64,000 nucleotides of DNA from Misgurnus anguillicaudatus (taxonomy: Eukaryota > Chordata > Actinopteri > Cypriniformes > Cobitidae): contig NC_073358.2 in the NCBI RefSeq assembly GCF_027580225.2, forward strand, positions 7,445,501 through 7,509,500. Reading direction: 5' to 3'. The notes below the pieces were generated by a model, which did not search any database, had not been told where the DNA came from, and was given only the letters and a program-made list of their open reading frames with translations. Of this stretch, positions 1 through 11,159 are shown in pieces (within the stretch, counting starts at the first letter, position 1; every line of letters starts with the position of its first letter). The position numbers and the translations under genes are program-made.

Positions 1-223
1 GTACCCTAGCTTTAAAAGTAGGTTAAGTACATTAGGTAAATATATATGTATATACTTATATGAACTATAAATATGGATTTTAGATGCAAAGCTGTACTTT
101 ATAAAAATGTGCGACCCCAGTGACAGCTTGGGTACATATATTTTGACCTTTTTTTGGACAGTGTACCTATGAAATGTTTGTAGCCTGAACTTTCTGTTAC
201 GCTTTTTAAAATCACTTGGGCAC
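1..223. other. AT-rich non-coding sequence
   Basis: No exon is visible. The segment around 100-175 (a run reading like gtgacagcttggg followed by gtgtacc) resembles parts of dispersed fragments near 35.5-35.7 kb and 30.19-30.33 kb, so it is probably the end of an old mobile element whose left part is outside the window. Confidence 0.4.
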
Positions 224-699
224 CAGTGTTGGGGAAAGTTACTTTTAAAAGTAACGCATTACAATATTAAGTTACTCCCCAAAAAAGTAACTAATTGCAT
301 TACTTTTCATGGAAAGTAATGCTTATGTAACTTTGAAGTTACTTTTGCGATACTTTTTCTTACTTGGCTAAGGCTTGATCTCTTTCAGGCCTTGCAGGTG
401 TTTTTATGATCGCAAAAATGTTAAGCTCTGGCCTGCCATCTCCGTTTCTGACTCAAACTGTTCAGGCGCACAGATTGCGTAATTTTACGTTAATATGTTT
501 GTTTAGTTAAATTCAGCACATTATTTTATTTTTAAATTGAATTAATTAAATTGAAAAGTAACTTGCATTACTTTTTTTAAAAAGTAACTTAAATATTATT
601 GTGTACATTTATAAAGTAATGCGTTACTTTACTCGTTACTTCAGAAAAGTAATATTATTGCGTAATGCGCGTTACTTGTAATGTGTTACCCCAGCACTG
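224..699. mobile_element. hAT-type MITE, 476 bp, with exact 8-bp TSD
   Basis: The element begins CAGTGTTGGGGAAAGTTAC and ends with the inverted counterpart (gtgttaccccagcactg). It is flanked on both sides by the identical 8-mer ttgggcac (216-223 and 700-707). An 8-bp duplication and CAGTG-type ends are characteristic of hAT transposons. The interior is built from repeated aagtaac/gttactt words and has no coding capacity, so this is a non-autonomous copy. Confidence 0.87.
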
Positions 700-885
700 T
701 TGGGCACTATGTTCAAACTCCTATCTCTAGATTTTAAAATCGTTATTTAATAAGACTTCCATTTGAACATTAAATGACAATAACAATTATTAAAATGAAT
801 CAACACTTGTTTTATTTAATGTTTGAGCATCTAAATTACAGGTGACAAATGACACATAACCAAACATATACAGTATGCGATCCTG

Positions 886-1069
886 GCTGAAAGTAATTTT
901 GCTGTTTTTTTACATAAAATCATCCTACATAATGTCCTAAAGTCATAATAAGTGAAAATATAACTTTGATATCTTTAATATTGACTGAGTAAGGTCATGC
1001 AAACTTTGATGCTCCTAATCTCATCAATAGATTATGAGACTTTAGCATGGATTTCACAGACAGGGTCAC
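886..1069 (-). mobile_element. Dispersed repeat, GTGACCCTGTCTGTGA family (copy 1)
   Basis: The right end reads cacagacagggtcac. The body matches two other copies in this window, at 44990-45195 (opposite orientation) and 56029-56260 (same orientation, both ends present). Shared words include acataaaatcatcctacataatg and ttgactgagtaaggtcatg. This copy lacks a clear left end. Family unassigned; non-coding. Confidence 0.7.
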
Positions 1070-1458
1070 AAATGTACAAAATTTCTGTGTGAGAATTTGC
1101 AGTTTGTCTCGATTGGGATAGACAGATGGATGAAGCACTCAATGTGGACAAAAGACTCATGTGAGAGGTCATGGGCAGAGGCTCTGAAAGAGGTGGACAA
1201 ACTGTTGTGTCAAATGAAGTCCTTGTCCATCATGTGACAAACAGAGGCTTCGGCATGACAGAAGCTGCTACACTCACTCAATCCAATCTGAAAAGGTCAA
1301 TTGCCTCTTCGAGCGTGAAAACAATAAAAAACGGTAACTGCAAGATGTGCGGTACAGTAAAATACAGTATTAATGCTAATGTTTGTTACACAATTTTTAT
1401 AGTATTACCATATTTATATTCAAAACCCACTCTGACTAAATCAAAACTGCACCACATG
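1070..1458. other. Non-coding stretch, nothing recognised
   Basis: A 97-codon open frame starts at 1171, and another frame across the same bases also looks protein-like for about 20 codons (1160-1230) before stops. Neither continues and neither matches a family I know. Confidence 0.4.
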
Positions 1459-1466
1459 ACTTAATC

Positions 1467-2337
1467 CAACCTGGTCTCACAAATTACGTGAAATAGTCAC
1501 AAATTATTTAGCAAATTTTTCTGTGTCATTGTCAAGCATTTCACGACTTTATTTTTGGTGTCAGTTTCACTTATTGGTACTCAACTGTTTTTCCTATTTT
1601 CTTACCAATGTCGCTTCGGTTTGGGATTAGAACGACTTTCTGTTACATAAAATGACATCCTTACCCAAACCCAACTCTAACACTAACATCAGGCGACAAT
1701 GATTTAAACAGCATACGAAGTAGTATAGTATAATGCTGCATTCAGACCAGCTGAGGTAGAGGCGTCAAGTGCGAGTGATTACAATGTTAAGTCAATGTAA
1801 AGACGCGTTGACACGTTGGCACGAATGAGGCGTGTAGCACGGCGCGGTAGGGGCAATTCCACCACATTTGCACGTCTATTTCACGCGAATGGCGCAAATT
1901 AAGTGTTGCCGCGGGGATTGCGCAAGTTGAAAAATTTGGTGGAAAAACGAGTAGAAGCCCCTCCCATGACGCGAATTTCCGCGTGAATGTTTCTATAACT
2001 AGAATTTCACACGTGAATGAAGCGAGTAAACTCCAAATGTTCAAACGTCAAACTAGACGCGGTAGACGCGAATTTGACGCCTCAAACGCTGCTGGTGTGA
2101 ACCCACGGTAAAGCAATACTTAAAGTGACATCCTAGCGAAAACAGCAAATCTAACCCCAAACCGAAGCGAAAATGGTTTAGAAAGAGGAAAAACAGTTCA
2201 GTAACCAATATGTGAAACTGACACGAAAAAGAAGTTGTGGCACGGACACGTAAAATGGCGGAAATATGTAAAAAATGACACGGAAAAATTTACAAAATAT
2301 TTTGTGACTATTTCACGTAATTTGTGAGATCATGTTG
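1467..2337. mobile_element. Palindromic DNA transposon, family A copy 1 (8-bp TSD)
   Basis: The left end is CAACCTGGTCTCACAAATTA and the right end is its inverted counterpart (taatttgtgagatcatgttg). Flanks are acttaatc (1459-1466) and ccttaatc (2338-2345), a 7/8 match to an 8-bp target duplication. The interior carries the family signature cgcttcggtttggg and its inverse around aaaccgaagcg, so the unit folds as one long imperfect hairpin. Another element is nested at about 1735-2104. No transposase frame is present. Superfamily is uncertain; an 8-bp duplication would fit hAT or P. Confidence 0.78.
1735..2104. mobile_element. MITE nested in family A copy 1
   Basis: The ends are imperfect inverted repeats, gcattcagaccagc...aggcgtcaa on the left and ttgacgcct...gctggtgtgaaccc on the right. 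The two halves of the host element read through on either side: the 6604-7629 copy lacks this block at the corresponding place. GC content is higher than in the host. Open frames inside are incidental. Exact boundaries are good to about 5 bp. Confidence 0.65.
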
Positions 2338-2416
2338 CCTTAATCATTCCAGTGTGACAGAAACATGTACTGTTTCTGCTGAATGTAATGATGAACCCTC
2401 AAGACTCTAGAACATT

Positions 2417-2799
2417 TGTGACCCTGGACCACTAAATTGAAATGTATACATCATCTGAAAGCTAAATAAACAACCAATACGCTTTTGATTGATGTATGGT
2501 TTATACGTAAAGGGCAATATTTGGCTGATCTGGCTGGAATCTTAGGATGCAAAAAAACAACAACAACTAAATATTGAGAAATCGCCTTTAAAGTTGTCCA
2601 GCTGATGTCCTTAACAACACTTATTGTATGATAAATCAAGTTTTGATATATTTATGGTAGATACATAACAAAGTACAAAATATCTTCAAGGCATTCTTGG
2701 CATAAAACATCTATCATTTTGACCCATACAATGTATTGTTGGCTATTGCTACAAATATACACGTGCGAATTGTAACTGGGTTTGTGGTCCAGGGTCACA
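2417..2799. mobile_element. Palindromic repeat with TGTGACCCTGGACCAC ends
   Basis: Both ends are the 16-mer TGTGACCCTGGACCAC and its exact reverse complement (2784-2799). The body matches copies at 51799-52455 and 59490-60610 (words such as tacatcatctga, tattgttggctattgctac). Non-coding, non-autonomous; target duplication not clear. Confidence 0.8.
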
Positions 2800-3091
2800 T
2801 TTCATTGCTTTTGGGATTCCTCAATGCTTTGTTTAACCATATATTCCCATCTCTAAAGAAACAATTGGTTGTCACGTAGAAGAAATTTTAAAGTCACATC
2901 CAGGCAGATAATACCTGTTCTTCTATTGCGTACACCTGACCAGGCCCCACTTGATAATAACAAGGCTTTTCTAATAGTTTCTGTCTGTGAATACATACAC
3001 GTATATAGAAAGGCCTGTAGGCAAATCCCGAAGTGAGTTGTAGCAGTTTAGCACTTCCAGTGCTAAAATGTCCCAACTCAATGCATTTTTC

Positions 3092-4130
3092 GGTAACACT
3101 TTACTTGAAGGGGTGTTTATAAGACTGACATGACACCTTCATAATCATGACATGACACGTGAGATTTTATGCACATTTATGACAGCTGTCATTAAGTGTC
3201 ATTTGTTCAATTATGTCATTTTTAATGCAAAGATGACTTTGTTTGAATTGTCTTTGTTATGACAACTTGACATAAACCAATACATCATAACTTGTCATAA
3301 ATCTGATATAATAATTATCAAACCTAAGAAACTTCTTAACTTTATGGCTTAACATTACATTAAACTGTCATTTAAATTTCATTAAGCATTAATTCTGTCA
3401 AATTTAAATTTTAAATACCTTAACAAAATGCAACAGACTATATAAGATTATACTTTACGTATGTGCACAATAAACTGACAATAACAGAACTTGTTCTTCC
3501 TCACACAGAGGGATCTGAAATTTTCTGACATAGAAAAAAAAACCAACAAAACATTAAATTAAATTAATAATTTAATGTAAATAACATTTATTTTTCCAGT
3601 GATATGGACCCAACGCTGCATGGATTAACCCATTATTGTACTGTTTTATTTAATTTTAGGAGAATCAGTCTCCAAATACAATAAAATATTATTTTATCAA
3701 TTTTAATTGTTATTATTATTATTATTGGATAATTGATTTTATTTCCTAAACGTTTTTAATGACAAATTCAATTTGTGTCACTGTAGTTGAGGTCAAGAAA
3801 AATATTCACGATGCTGTTATAAAACTATATGACAGTGTATTTACACTTAATGACATTTTAATGACAAATTCAATTTGTATCACTGGTAAAAAGTGGTCAA
3901 TTATGTTGTCTTGGTAATATCAATTTGTCATGACAAGTTATGATGTATTTGTTAATGTCAAATTGTCATAACAAAGACATCTCAAACAATGTCATCTTTG
4001 CATTAAAAATGACATAATTGAACAAATGACAATTAATGACAGTTGTCATAAATGTGCATAAAAGCTCCTCCATGTTCACGACACGTGTCATGTCATGATT
4101 ATGAAGGTGTCATGTCAGTCTTATGAACAC
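3092..4130. mobile_element. About 1-kb long-inverted-repeat element, copy 1
   Basis: Starts GGTAACACTTTACTTGAAGG and continues gtttataagactgacatgac. The right side is the inverse (catgtcagtcttatgaacac) but stops short of the terminal cccttcaagtaaagtgttacc found in the full copy at 17225-18235. The arms pair over several hundred bases and the centre is AT-rich (aattaatttaatg). No open frame. Family unassigned. Confidence 0.8.
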
Positions 4131-4983
4131 AAGCCCGAGATATTTTATGTTTTATTTTGTGATATAAACACACCAGTAATTCCACACTCATGACTTTTTA
4201 TAGTGTTAATGTTTCTTTTCAAGGGTGGTTGCTAACAAGTTGCTATGCGTGGGACTACAGACTTGTTCTGGGACTTTAAACGCCAACAAAATTCATAAAA
4301 GTTGTGTTCATCTGTGAAGATGATCTTGTCGGAAAAATTGTGTACGTTTCATAAACTTTTGTTAAACAAAGAGCTTATTTTTTCTTTTGATAATCGAAAA
4401 GTATTGGACAAAACCATTCGTTGGATTATAAATAAACCCAACAATTGTTTTTGTCCGATAATAACCCAACTATGTGCATAATACCGTAGCAATGCCTTTG
4501 CAACCACCCAAAATCAATGCTACAAAAAGCAGCAGAAGTAAATGTACGCAGAATGTCCTTCACATTAACTTCTTGAGCATCGAGTGGAAAGAGTGGCTTT
4601 TAAAGCCAATAATAATACCAATAACCATCACGATTGGAGTGTTTTCATTCCCATTTAAAGAAAATCTTTCTTTTGTAGCGGCAATCCACTCAATTTTCTA
4701 AATCAATACTGTAAAGATGTTTTGTGGACATTTATGCGTCCTTGAGTTTTGCGTGACCTGGTGTTGATGCGTACTAAGACAGTTGATATATAATAGACAG
4801 CGACTTTGTGACTGCTCATTTAATTATGTAGTGTACATCACATCCCATTAAACTACTGCTCATGCACTTTATAAGACAGAAATGATAGCAAAGGTTATAC
4901 GGTTTAAAATTACGGTTTTTATTGCATAGGAAAGTAAAGACATGATTCAGACCAGATTCGAACTTGTGTATGGTGTCTCTCTC
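4131..4983. other. Non-coding stretch, nothing recognised
   Basis: No exon, known repeat end or RNA gene is evident. A 75-codon open frame at 4474-4701 has no recognisable family features. Confidence 0.4.
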
Positions 4984-5230
4984 GGGTCCTGTAGCTCAGT
5001 TGATAGAGCATTGTGTTAGCAGCACAGCGGTTGAGGGTTCAACCGTCATCATTTACTTACTCTCAAGTTGTTCCAAACCTGTAAAAATTGCTTTGTTTTG
5101 CTGAACACAAATTGTGAAATTTTGAAAAATGTAACAACCAAACAGATCTGGGGCACCATTCAGTTCCATAGTATTATTTTCTCTACTCGTGACTTGATGA
5201 TAAAAAAGTGATGACAGATTTTTAATTTTA
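4984..5230 (+). mobile_element. tRNA-derived SINE head joined to a dispersed repeat fragment
   Basis: The stretch gtcctgtagctcagttgata (4985 on) has the RNA polymerase III A-box look of a tRNA, and agggttcaacc (5034-5044) is a B-box-like word. There is no acceptor-stem partner, so this is a SINE head, not a tRNA gene. It runs directly into gtcatcatttacttactctc, the start of a common fish dispersed repeat also seen near 38010 and 40680. Confidence 0.68.
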
Positions 5231-6566
5231 CTTTCTCTAAAATAAATATATTGGATAATCAAACGTGTATCCCTTGTGTGTACCTCATTACAACCCAAAT
5301 GTGGCAGCCACATGGATCACAGCGCCCCCTAATGTGTGGTTCAGATTAATAATTTGCAATGTTTCTAGTGCATCTTTAGTGATTTTGCAACTGTTTACAA
5401 TTTCTTGTCCAAACAGGTGGAGGTTTTTGCTAAAAACATTGCATGCACTTAGAGGGTTTTGCAGTGAAAGACAATCAAATTTGTTAAATAGGCTACCAAT
5501 GAAATTACAAAACCTAAACAAAAAGCCTGCTCACTTGCAAGAAAACATGTCAGACGCAGTTAAAGGGTTTGCATCTGAACTCCTCAAATGCTGTAGAAAT
5601 ACATTGCTAGTTCAAGTTAGCAAGTGCATTAAGTAACCTTTTTTGAGAAATACAACAAGCAAAACAAATGAAAGGACCGGAAACATCAGTAAAACATTCA
5701 CTCTTACAAAACGAAAGCATTCACTCCTAGAGAAGTAAATCATTGACCGAAGCGCATCACCACAAACACACGCATCCAGACAACAAAGTCCCTACAAAGA
5801 GTTGCATGCATCCACCAAAAACAGGCAATTCTCCTTTGGTTTAAGCTCTTTCCCCCATTACAAACCCCTACTTTCCTCGCTCTCCACTTATTTCCCTTTT
5901 TCTTCTCTTTCAGCATGAAAACACACTTGCTTTTATTTTTGCGCTTTTCTTTTTTAATGCGAGCTGCGTGTTCGGCTCTTTCTCTCCTCCTCACTGTGTC
6001 TGTGCTCTATAATTACGGTAGTTTCTACCTACTGCGCCAAAGAGCGCCCACCCCTCCGCCCCCCCTCCCGAGCGCCCGTGTCTCCCCATGCCTAATGTGA
6101 CACCGTCAGTCAAAGCCTTTGGAGAGCAGCCGAGCAGAAATCAAAAGACAGAGATGAAGTGTGAGGGACAAAGAAGAGAGTAGATGTGATAAACACAGAG
6201 GGAACCTGAACGCTACCTGACAACGGCCTTCCGCGCCCCGCAAACTCGGTCCCTGCTGCTTTTCAAGGTGCGGGGAGTGTTCGCCACTCCGTGTTCATCC
6301 GAGAGCGATTTCTCGAAATGAACGGGAAGGAACGCAATCCGCGTGATCCCTGCTAAAGTCCAACCTGTTATTTTGTGTCACAACAAGTAAAAGATAGATA
6401 GGAAGTTAGCTTGAGTAAGGTAAAAACACACTTTGGAGCCGTTTGTAATGTCTGTTTATTCGTGCATGATAAATCAGGATGCCATTCGGAAGTGTTTGCC
6501 AAACTTTGTAGCTTTAAGTGAGGCCCAAGTACATCAACATCAACACCAAATCAATAATGAGTCAAA
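5231..6566. other. Mostly repeat-poor non-coding island
   Basis: No recognisable exon. From about 5860 to 6420 the sequence becomes less AT-rich, with C-rich runs (6050-6080) and CpG-containing words, and contains none of the repeat signatures seen elsewhere. It could be a conserved regulatory element; the sequence alone does not prove this. Confidence 0.4.
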
Positions 6567-7757
6567 TTACATTTACGCATTTGGCAGACGCTTGTATCCA
6601 AAGCAACATGATCTCATGGAACAACCCAGTATCACGAAATTGCGTCTTTTCCGTGACACTGACACGTTTTTAAGGCTTTTTGCGTGAACATGCACGTATT
6701 TCTATGTTCTATTTTCACTATTTTGTCCTATTTTCTTACCATTATCGCTTCGGTTTAGGTTAAGATTTACATAAAATGACATCCTTACCCAAACCCAACT
6801 CTAACCCTAATGCCAGGCGACAATAGTTTAAAAATCATAAAATATAAAAAAATAAATCATGAAAAAGGTTAAAAAACAATACTTAGTGACATCATAACGC
6901 AAACACCAAATCTAACCTTAAACCGAAGCATCAATGGTTTGAAAATATGACAAAACAGTTGAGTAACAAATACGTGACAGTGACACATAAACAGAAATAC
7001 GTGAGATGTTCACGCAAAAAAGGCGGAAAAACGTGTCAGTGTCACGTAAAAGACTCACAAAATTACGTGACTATAGGTACATAATTTCGTGATACAGGGT
7101 TGCATGGAAAGTCGTGTTATATTCACGCAAAATATGATTAATTTATTCATGTCCATGGCATGAAATTCAGCTTTTTTCGTGTCACCTGCACAAATTTCTA
7201 TAAAAAGTTTTTCATGTCTGTGGCACCGCTTTCTTTTCCGTGTCATTTTATGAATTGTTGTAGATTTGGGGTTTTGGTTAGGATGTACTTTTATGTATTG
7301 GTTTCTACATGTTTTTTTCCGCTTTTAAACTAGTCTCGCATGGGGTTAGTGTTGGGGTTTGGGTTAGGATGTCTAAAAATGTAACAGAAGTGATTCTAAC
7401 CCCAACCCCAAGCGACAATGGTAAGAAAATTGGAAAAAACTATGAGAAAACAATACATAAAATGAAACGAAAAATAAAGTCGTGCAACTGACATGAAAAA
7501 CTATTCGAAATGTGTGCGAGTGACACGAAAAAAACACATTGACAAAAAAGCTACATTTCGTGTCAAGGACACAAATAAATTAATCAAATTTTGTGTGACT
7601 ATAACACGACTTTCCGTGAGATCAGTCTGATCCAAAGTGACTTACAGTTAATTCAATCTATGCATTTTTTATCAGTACATATGGATGTTCTTTGGGTTCA
7701 AACCCATGACCTTTGTGTTGGTAGCACCATGCTCTGCCAACTGAGCTACATGAACAC
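6567..7757 (-). mobile_element. tRNA-derived SINE split by a transposon
   Basis: Read on the minus strand, the 5' head lies at 7757-7680: tagctcagttggcagagc is the A-box region and the complement of gggttcaaaccc is the B-box. The body continues to 7630, is interrupted by the family A element (6604-7629), and resumes at 6603 with the tail word that reads ctttggatacaagcg on the minus strand and then acgcatttggcagacg on the plus strand. The duplicated junction word atccaaag (6596-6603 and 7630-7637) is the target duplication of the insertion. Confidence 0.75.
6604..7629. mobile_element. Family A copy 2, inserted into a SINE (8-bp TSD)
   Basis: Starts CAACATGATCTCATGG and ends with the inverse form ccgtgagatcagtctg. 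Exact 8-bp duplications atccaaag flank it (6596-6603, 7630-7637). The interior has the family words cgcttcggtttagg, acccaaacccaactctaacc and the inverse aaccgaagc, plus many cgtgacac/gtgtcacg words. A second half (from about 7095) repeats the plan, so this copy may be a dimer. No transposase frame. Confidence 0.82.
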
Positions 7758-8713
7758 GGTATAGATCTTTTGCGAGTCGACGTCACAGTTACGTCACGCA
7801 CGCATGTGGTGGCAGAAAAACAGTGGAAATGAATGAGACACGAGTGAAACGAACAATATAACTCACTAGAAAATGTTTTGTTGTGCTGTTGAGTGTCAGA
7901 ATAGGAATGACAAAATAGATGACCTTCATTTTTATAGTATACCCTCGTCGAAGACACCATTTGAAGATAAACGTAGGTGTTTATGGTTGCAATAAGCCCT
8001 CAACCGGACAGACTGGAGTGATGAAATCATCTGAAAACCTTTTAATAATTTGTATAATTTATTTAGAAAGATTAAAGATTTGAATGAGTTCATAATATCA
8101 ATAATATTACCATTTATTAAAGTTTTCGTATTTTTTTACTTCTTTTTACCTTCTATCTTAGCCTATGTCTTCTTCCTGTTTGTTCTAAATTATGATGTTT
8201 ACTAATAAATATATAAACATAGCACACACACACACACAATGTAAAGTGTTAATAATATATAAACAGGCCTACAAATTAATTTTTACGTAAACATAATAGT
8301 TTTAGAACAAACACGTAGGCTAAAAATATAAGGAAGAAATTGAAAACAGGAAATGATGAAATATTTAATAAATGATACAGAATACATGATAGTATTGCTC
8401 TTATAAGTACTTCAGCGATTCATACTGTAAAAATAATTGATTTACCAATAAATAACAATACATATACATTACATACATGCACACAATTAGTAGCCAAGCC
8501 ATTTAAACTTTTAATTTATTTAAAAAATAAACGTAACTTGAAAATGTTATAAGAAACATTACACTTAAGAGAAATATAGGGGAAAAAGATTTCTACAGAA
8601 CACCGGGTCCATAAAAAATCACAGTTTAACGCTAAAACACTTCACACAGCTATTGAGAAGCATTCACTTTCTGCCACCAGTTGGGCTCCGCCCACAAAAA
8701 AGGTCTATATACC
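7758..8713. mobile_element. Putative P-element-like remnant with THAP exon
   Basis: Possible inverted ends: GGTATAGATCTTTTG on the left, and on the right tctatatacc, whose reverse complement reads GGTATATAGACCTTTT. A second inverted pair lies inside: tggtggcagaaa on the left (about 7807) and tttctgccacca on the right (about 8670). Just inside the left end is a degenerate THAP zinc-finger exon (7873-8034). THAP domains form the DNA-binding part of P-element transposases, which suggests this class, but THAP exons also occur in host genes. No target duplication was found, so the boundaries are tentative. Confidence 0.5.
7873..8034 (+). pseudogene. Degenerate THAP-domain exon (in-frame stops)
   Basis: From the ATG at 7873 the reading is MFCCAVECQNR, the usual THAP opening (Met, then C-x3-C and an asparagine-arginine). 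An FYSIPSS segment follows, matching the THAP Phe/Pro positions, then KRRCLWLQ. A TAA (7993-7995) then interrupts; beyond it the same frame reads ALNRTDWSDEII, which continues the typical W-x-AL-R-DW segment, and ends at TGA (8032-8034). The match across the stop shows a once-functional zinc-finger exon. Likely origin: P-element-like transposase; a THAP gene fragment is the alternative. Confidence 0.65.
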
Positions 8714-9480
8714 TTATAAGAAAAACTTACATTAATCACAAACATGTATTATTCAACTTTATCTATTGACAGACAATCAAAAATCTTTTGAAATACCCCT
8801 GGTTGGGAATCACTATGCTGGTGACCCTTTCAGGATAATCCCCTGCCCATCAGATGGTCATTAAGTTCTTTAATCTGCCTATCATTTACACAGGGGCAGG
8901 TCTGCCAGCTATCAAACACTGACTCACCTCTGTGTAAGCTTAGTAATTCTGACACATATGTTGCTTGTCTGCCTTTCAAATAGGTGAATCTCACCTTTCC
9001 CTCCCTCTCGGTGCTCTCGGACAGCTGGGCTGGAGCCTGAGGACAGGACTTATCAATGGAGACTTTCACTGAGTCCATCTGTCCCCTTCTGTTCTGTAAG
9101 TCTTACCCACAAACACTGCCTGAGGAGAACCGAGCACCTAAAGCACACGCTTATACTGAAGAACAACTTTAAGCAAACAACGACTGCTCTTTTTACTCAT
9201 AATTATGTTAATAAAAACAAATATAACACCTTGAAACCTTTAATTTATCGCAAGTATATTAATAATTATTATACAGCGATATAATATTTGCGTTAGCAGC
9301 GCAAAGGTCCCAGACTCCAAGAGAGCCCACATACTGTGTTGAAATAAACTTATTGTTATTATTTTAAATAGTGTAATATTTTTATTAAAGTAATAATATA
9401 TATTTTTTAATTATTAAAAGTTTTTATTTAACACGCTAATGTAATTGTCATTTTAATAATGTGACATTTTTAAAAATGCA
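8714..9480. other. Non-coding, partly repeat-poor
   Basis: At 8795-8816 the words cccctggttgggaatcac resemble an inverted hAT-type terminus. From 8830 to 9130 there is repeat-poor sequence with no supported exon. 9288-9338 (gcgttagcagcgcaaaggtc) is a truncated piece of the tRNA-type SINE. 9340-9480 is AT-rich. Confidence 0.4.
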
Positions 9481-11159
9481 ATAATTTACATTTAAAGATC
9501 ACCACTGCAGATTCAAGGCTTCAAACACGGACTTGTGACAGTGATAAGTTAATCATGATCTGTTATTAGCGAACGAAAATAAACCGACTTCATCCCTGTC
9601 CACTGCGTTGACAAATCGCTTGAAATGAGACACAAATGAACTCTCATGTTGCAAACGAACTCATAAAAGAGAGAGCAGATCAGGAAAAAGATTAAAAACG
9701 TCACACGACAAAAATGATCCCCCTTCACATTGACAGGCGCCCCCGCAGCCCCCTCCTCTTCTCCCCGTGCAGCCGTTAAAAGGCATCTGTCATTATGGCC
9801 CCGCTGAGGGGCAGACAAGTCCACTCTACTCTCGGGACCCGCCGTGAAAATCTCCAGCTTCCCCGTGGCTGAGCCGAGCTTGACGCGAGTAAAGGACAGG
9901 GTCGGGCCCCGTCCGGCCGCGCGGCATCCCGGGGCATCGCGCTGCCGTAACCCTGCAATTAAACCTCTCCTGCTGGAAGGGGAGGGGTAGTGTTAAAGGA
10001 GGGGAACGATACAAAGAGAAAGTAAATCAAATGAAATTTTAACTGCGCCAAAGAGTCCAAAAACAGGACACGAAAAAAACACTTCCATGATTCCCTTTAC
10101 CAACAACGCTTACACCCAGCCTGAATAGTGTCGACAGTTGGCGTCTCAGACGGGGTCAACGTGTGTGTGGTTGTACGTTTGGAGCTAAAATACTGCTAAG
10201 TGCTGTGTTGGGTTTAAAAGAGGTGGGGTTGTGATGTAAGTGCTGTGTATTCGGTGCATTGTGTTGAGTGTAAAGGGTTTGTGTAAGATGGTGGAGTGGG
10301 GAGCAATTCGCTGCACCACACCTCCAAAAATGATATCCTCTGTTGTGGCACACAAGTAACTGATTCACTTGAAACCAAGCAGAAAACAAACAATTTCTGC
10401 ACTAGTTGGTTCCACATGGAGGGTCTTCAAACAATCCATCCGTTTTGCTCTCAGGGGCCCAGGGTCTATGAAGGAGAACAGAGACCCTCATTAGATCCCA
10501 GAGATAAGAAACAGGCATGGACAGTGACGCCTGGAGGTCCACCTGGAGGTGTGTGTTTAAAAACCCAAGACAACATTGTGCCACCAGAGTAATAAACCAA
10601 TAAATCAAGGGCTGGACTGTGAATCAGTCAATCAATTAGCCAGTCTTAATGGCCATTAGGTAAATCAATTACACCCTTGTCAACAATTTAAACTTTTGCA
10701 ATATGTACCATGTGTTTTCACCAAGCCCATACTGGCTCTGTTCCATATAGAATCTGTGCCCGAAAAAGCCTGTGGGAAACTCAAACACAATTGAAATGTC
10801 TGTCATTGATGATGCTTTCAGTATCATTTTGTCCTTGTTTAGCTAACTTGTTCAATTTAGCAGATTGTACTATGTCTGAATCGATTCTGCAGGATTATTA
10901 GAGAAAAAAAGATGAGACCTCTTTAATATCTCAATTATTTGTCCTAGACATTGATGAGATTAAATGTAGAGCAAATGGAATTTAGTCTCTTTGACTCAAA
11001 TATTTCTACTGAGAAAAACATTCACATACCTCACAAATGTCTCCATTAGAGTTTCAGAAGAGATCTTAACAATGTCACAAACTGAGCTCAGATTTGCCAA
11101 ATGATCAGCAATCAAAAGTCAATCAATCAAAATTTCAACATGAACTCATACATTTTTCA
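9481..11159. other. Repeat-poor non-coding island
   Basis: About 9550-10080 is the most GC-rich part of the left half (for example ccgtccggccgcgcggcatc near 9910-9930) and lacks repeat signatures. 10160-10620 contains overlapping short open frames on both strands with no family resemblance. 10620-11159 is AT-rich and featureless. A conserved enhancer or a distant 5' exon is possible for 9.7-10.0 kb, but no splice-supported coding signal was found. Confidence 0.4.

Noticed and set aside
1171..1464. 97-codon frame, plus a protein-like second frame at 1160-1230
   Set aside because: Two frames compete, both break quickly, and neither resembles a family I know.
4984..5048. Possible functional tRNA gene
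   Set aside because: A-box and B-box words are present, but no acceptor stem closes and the sequence runs into a dispersed repeat; it is a SINE head.
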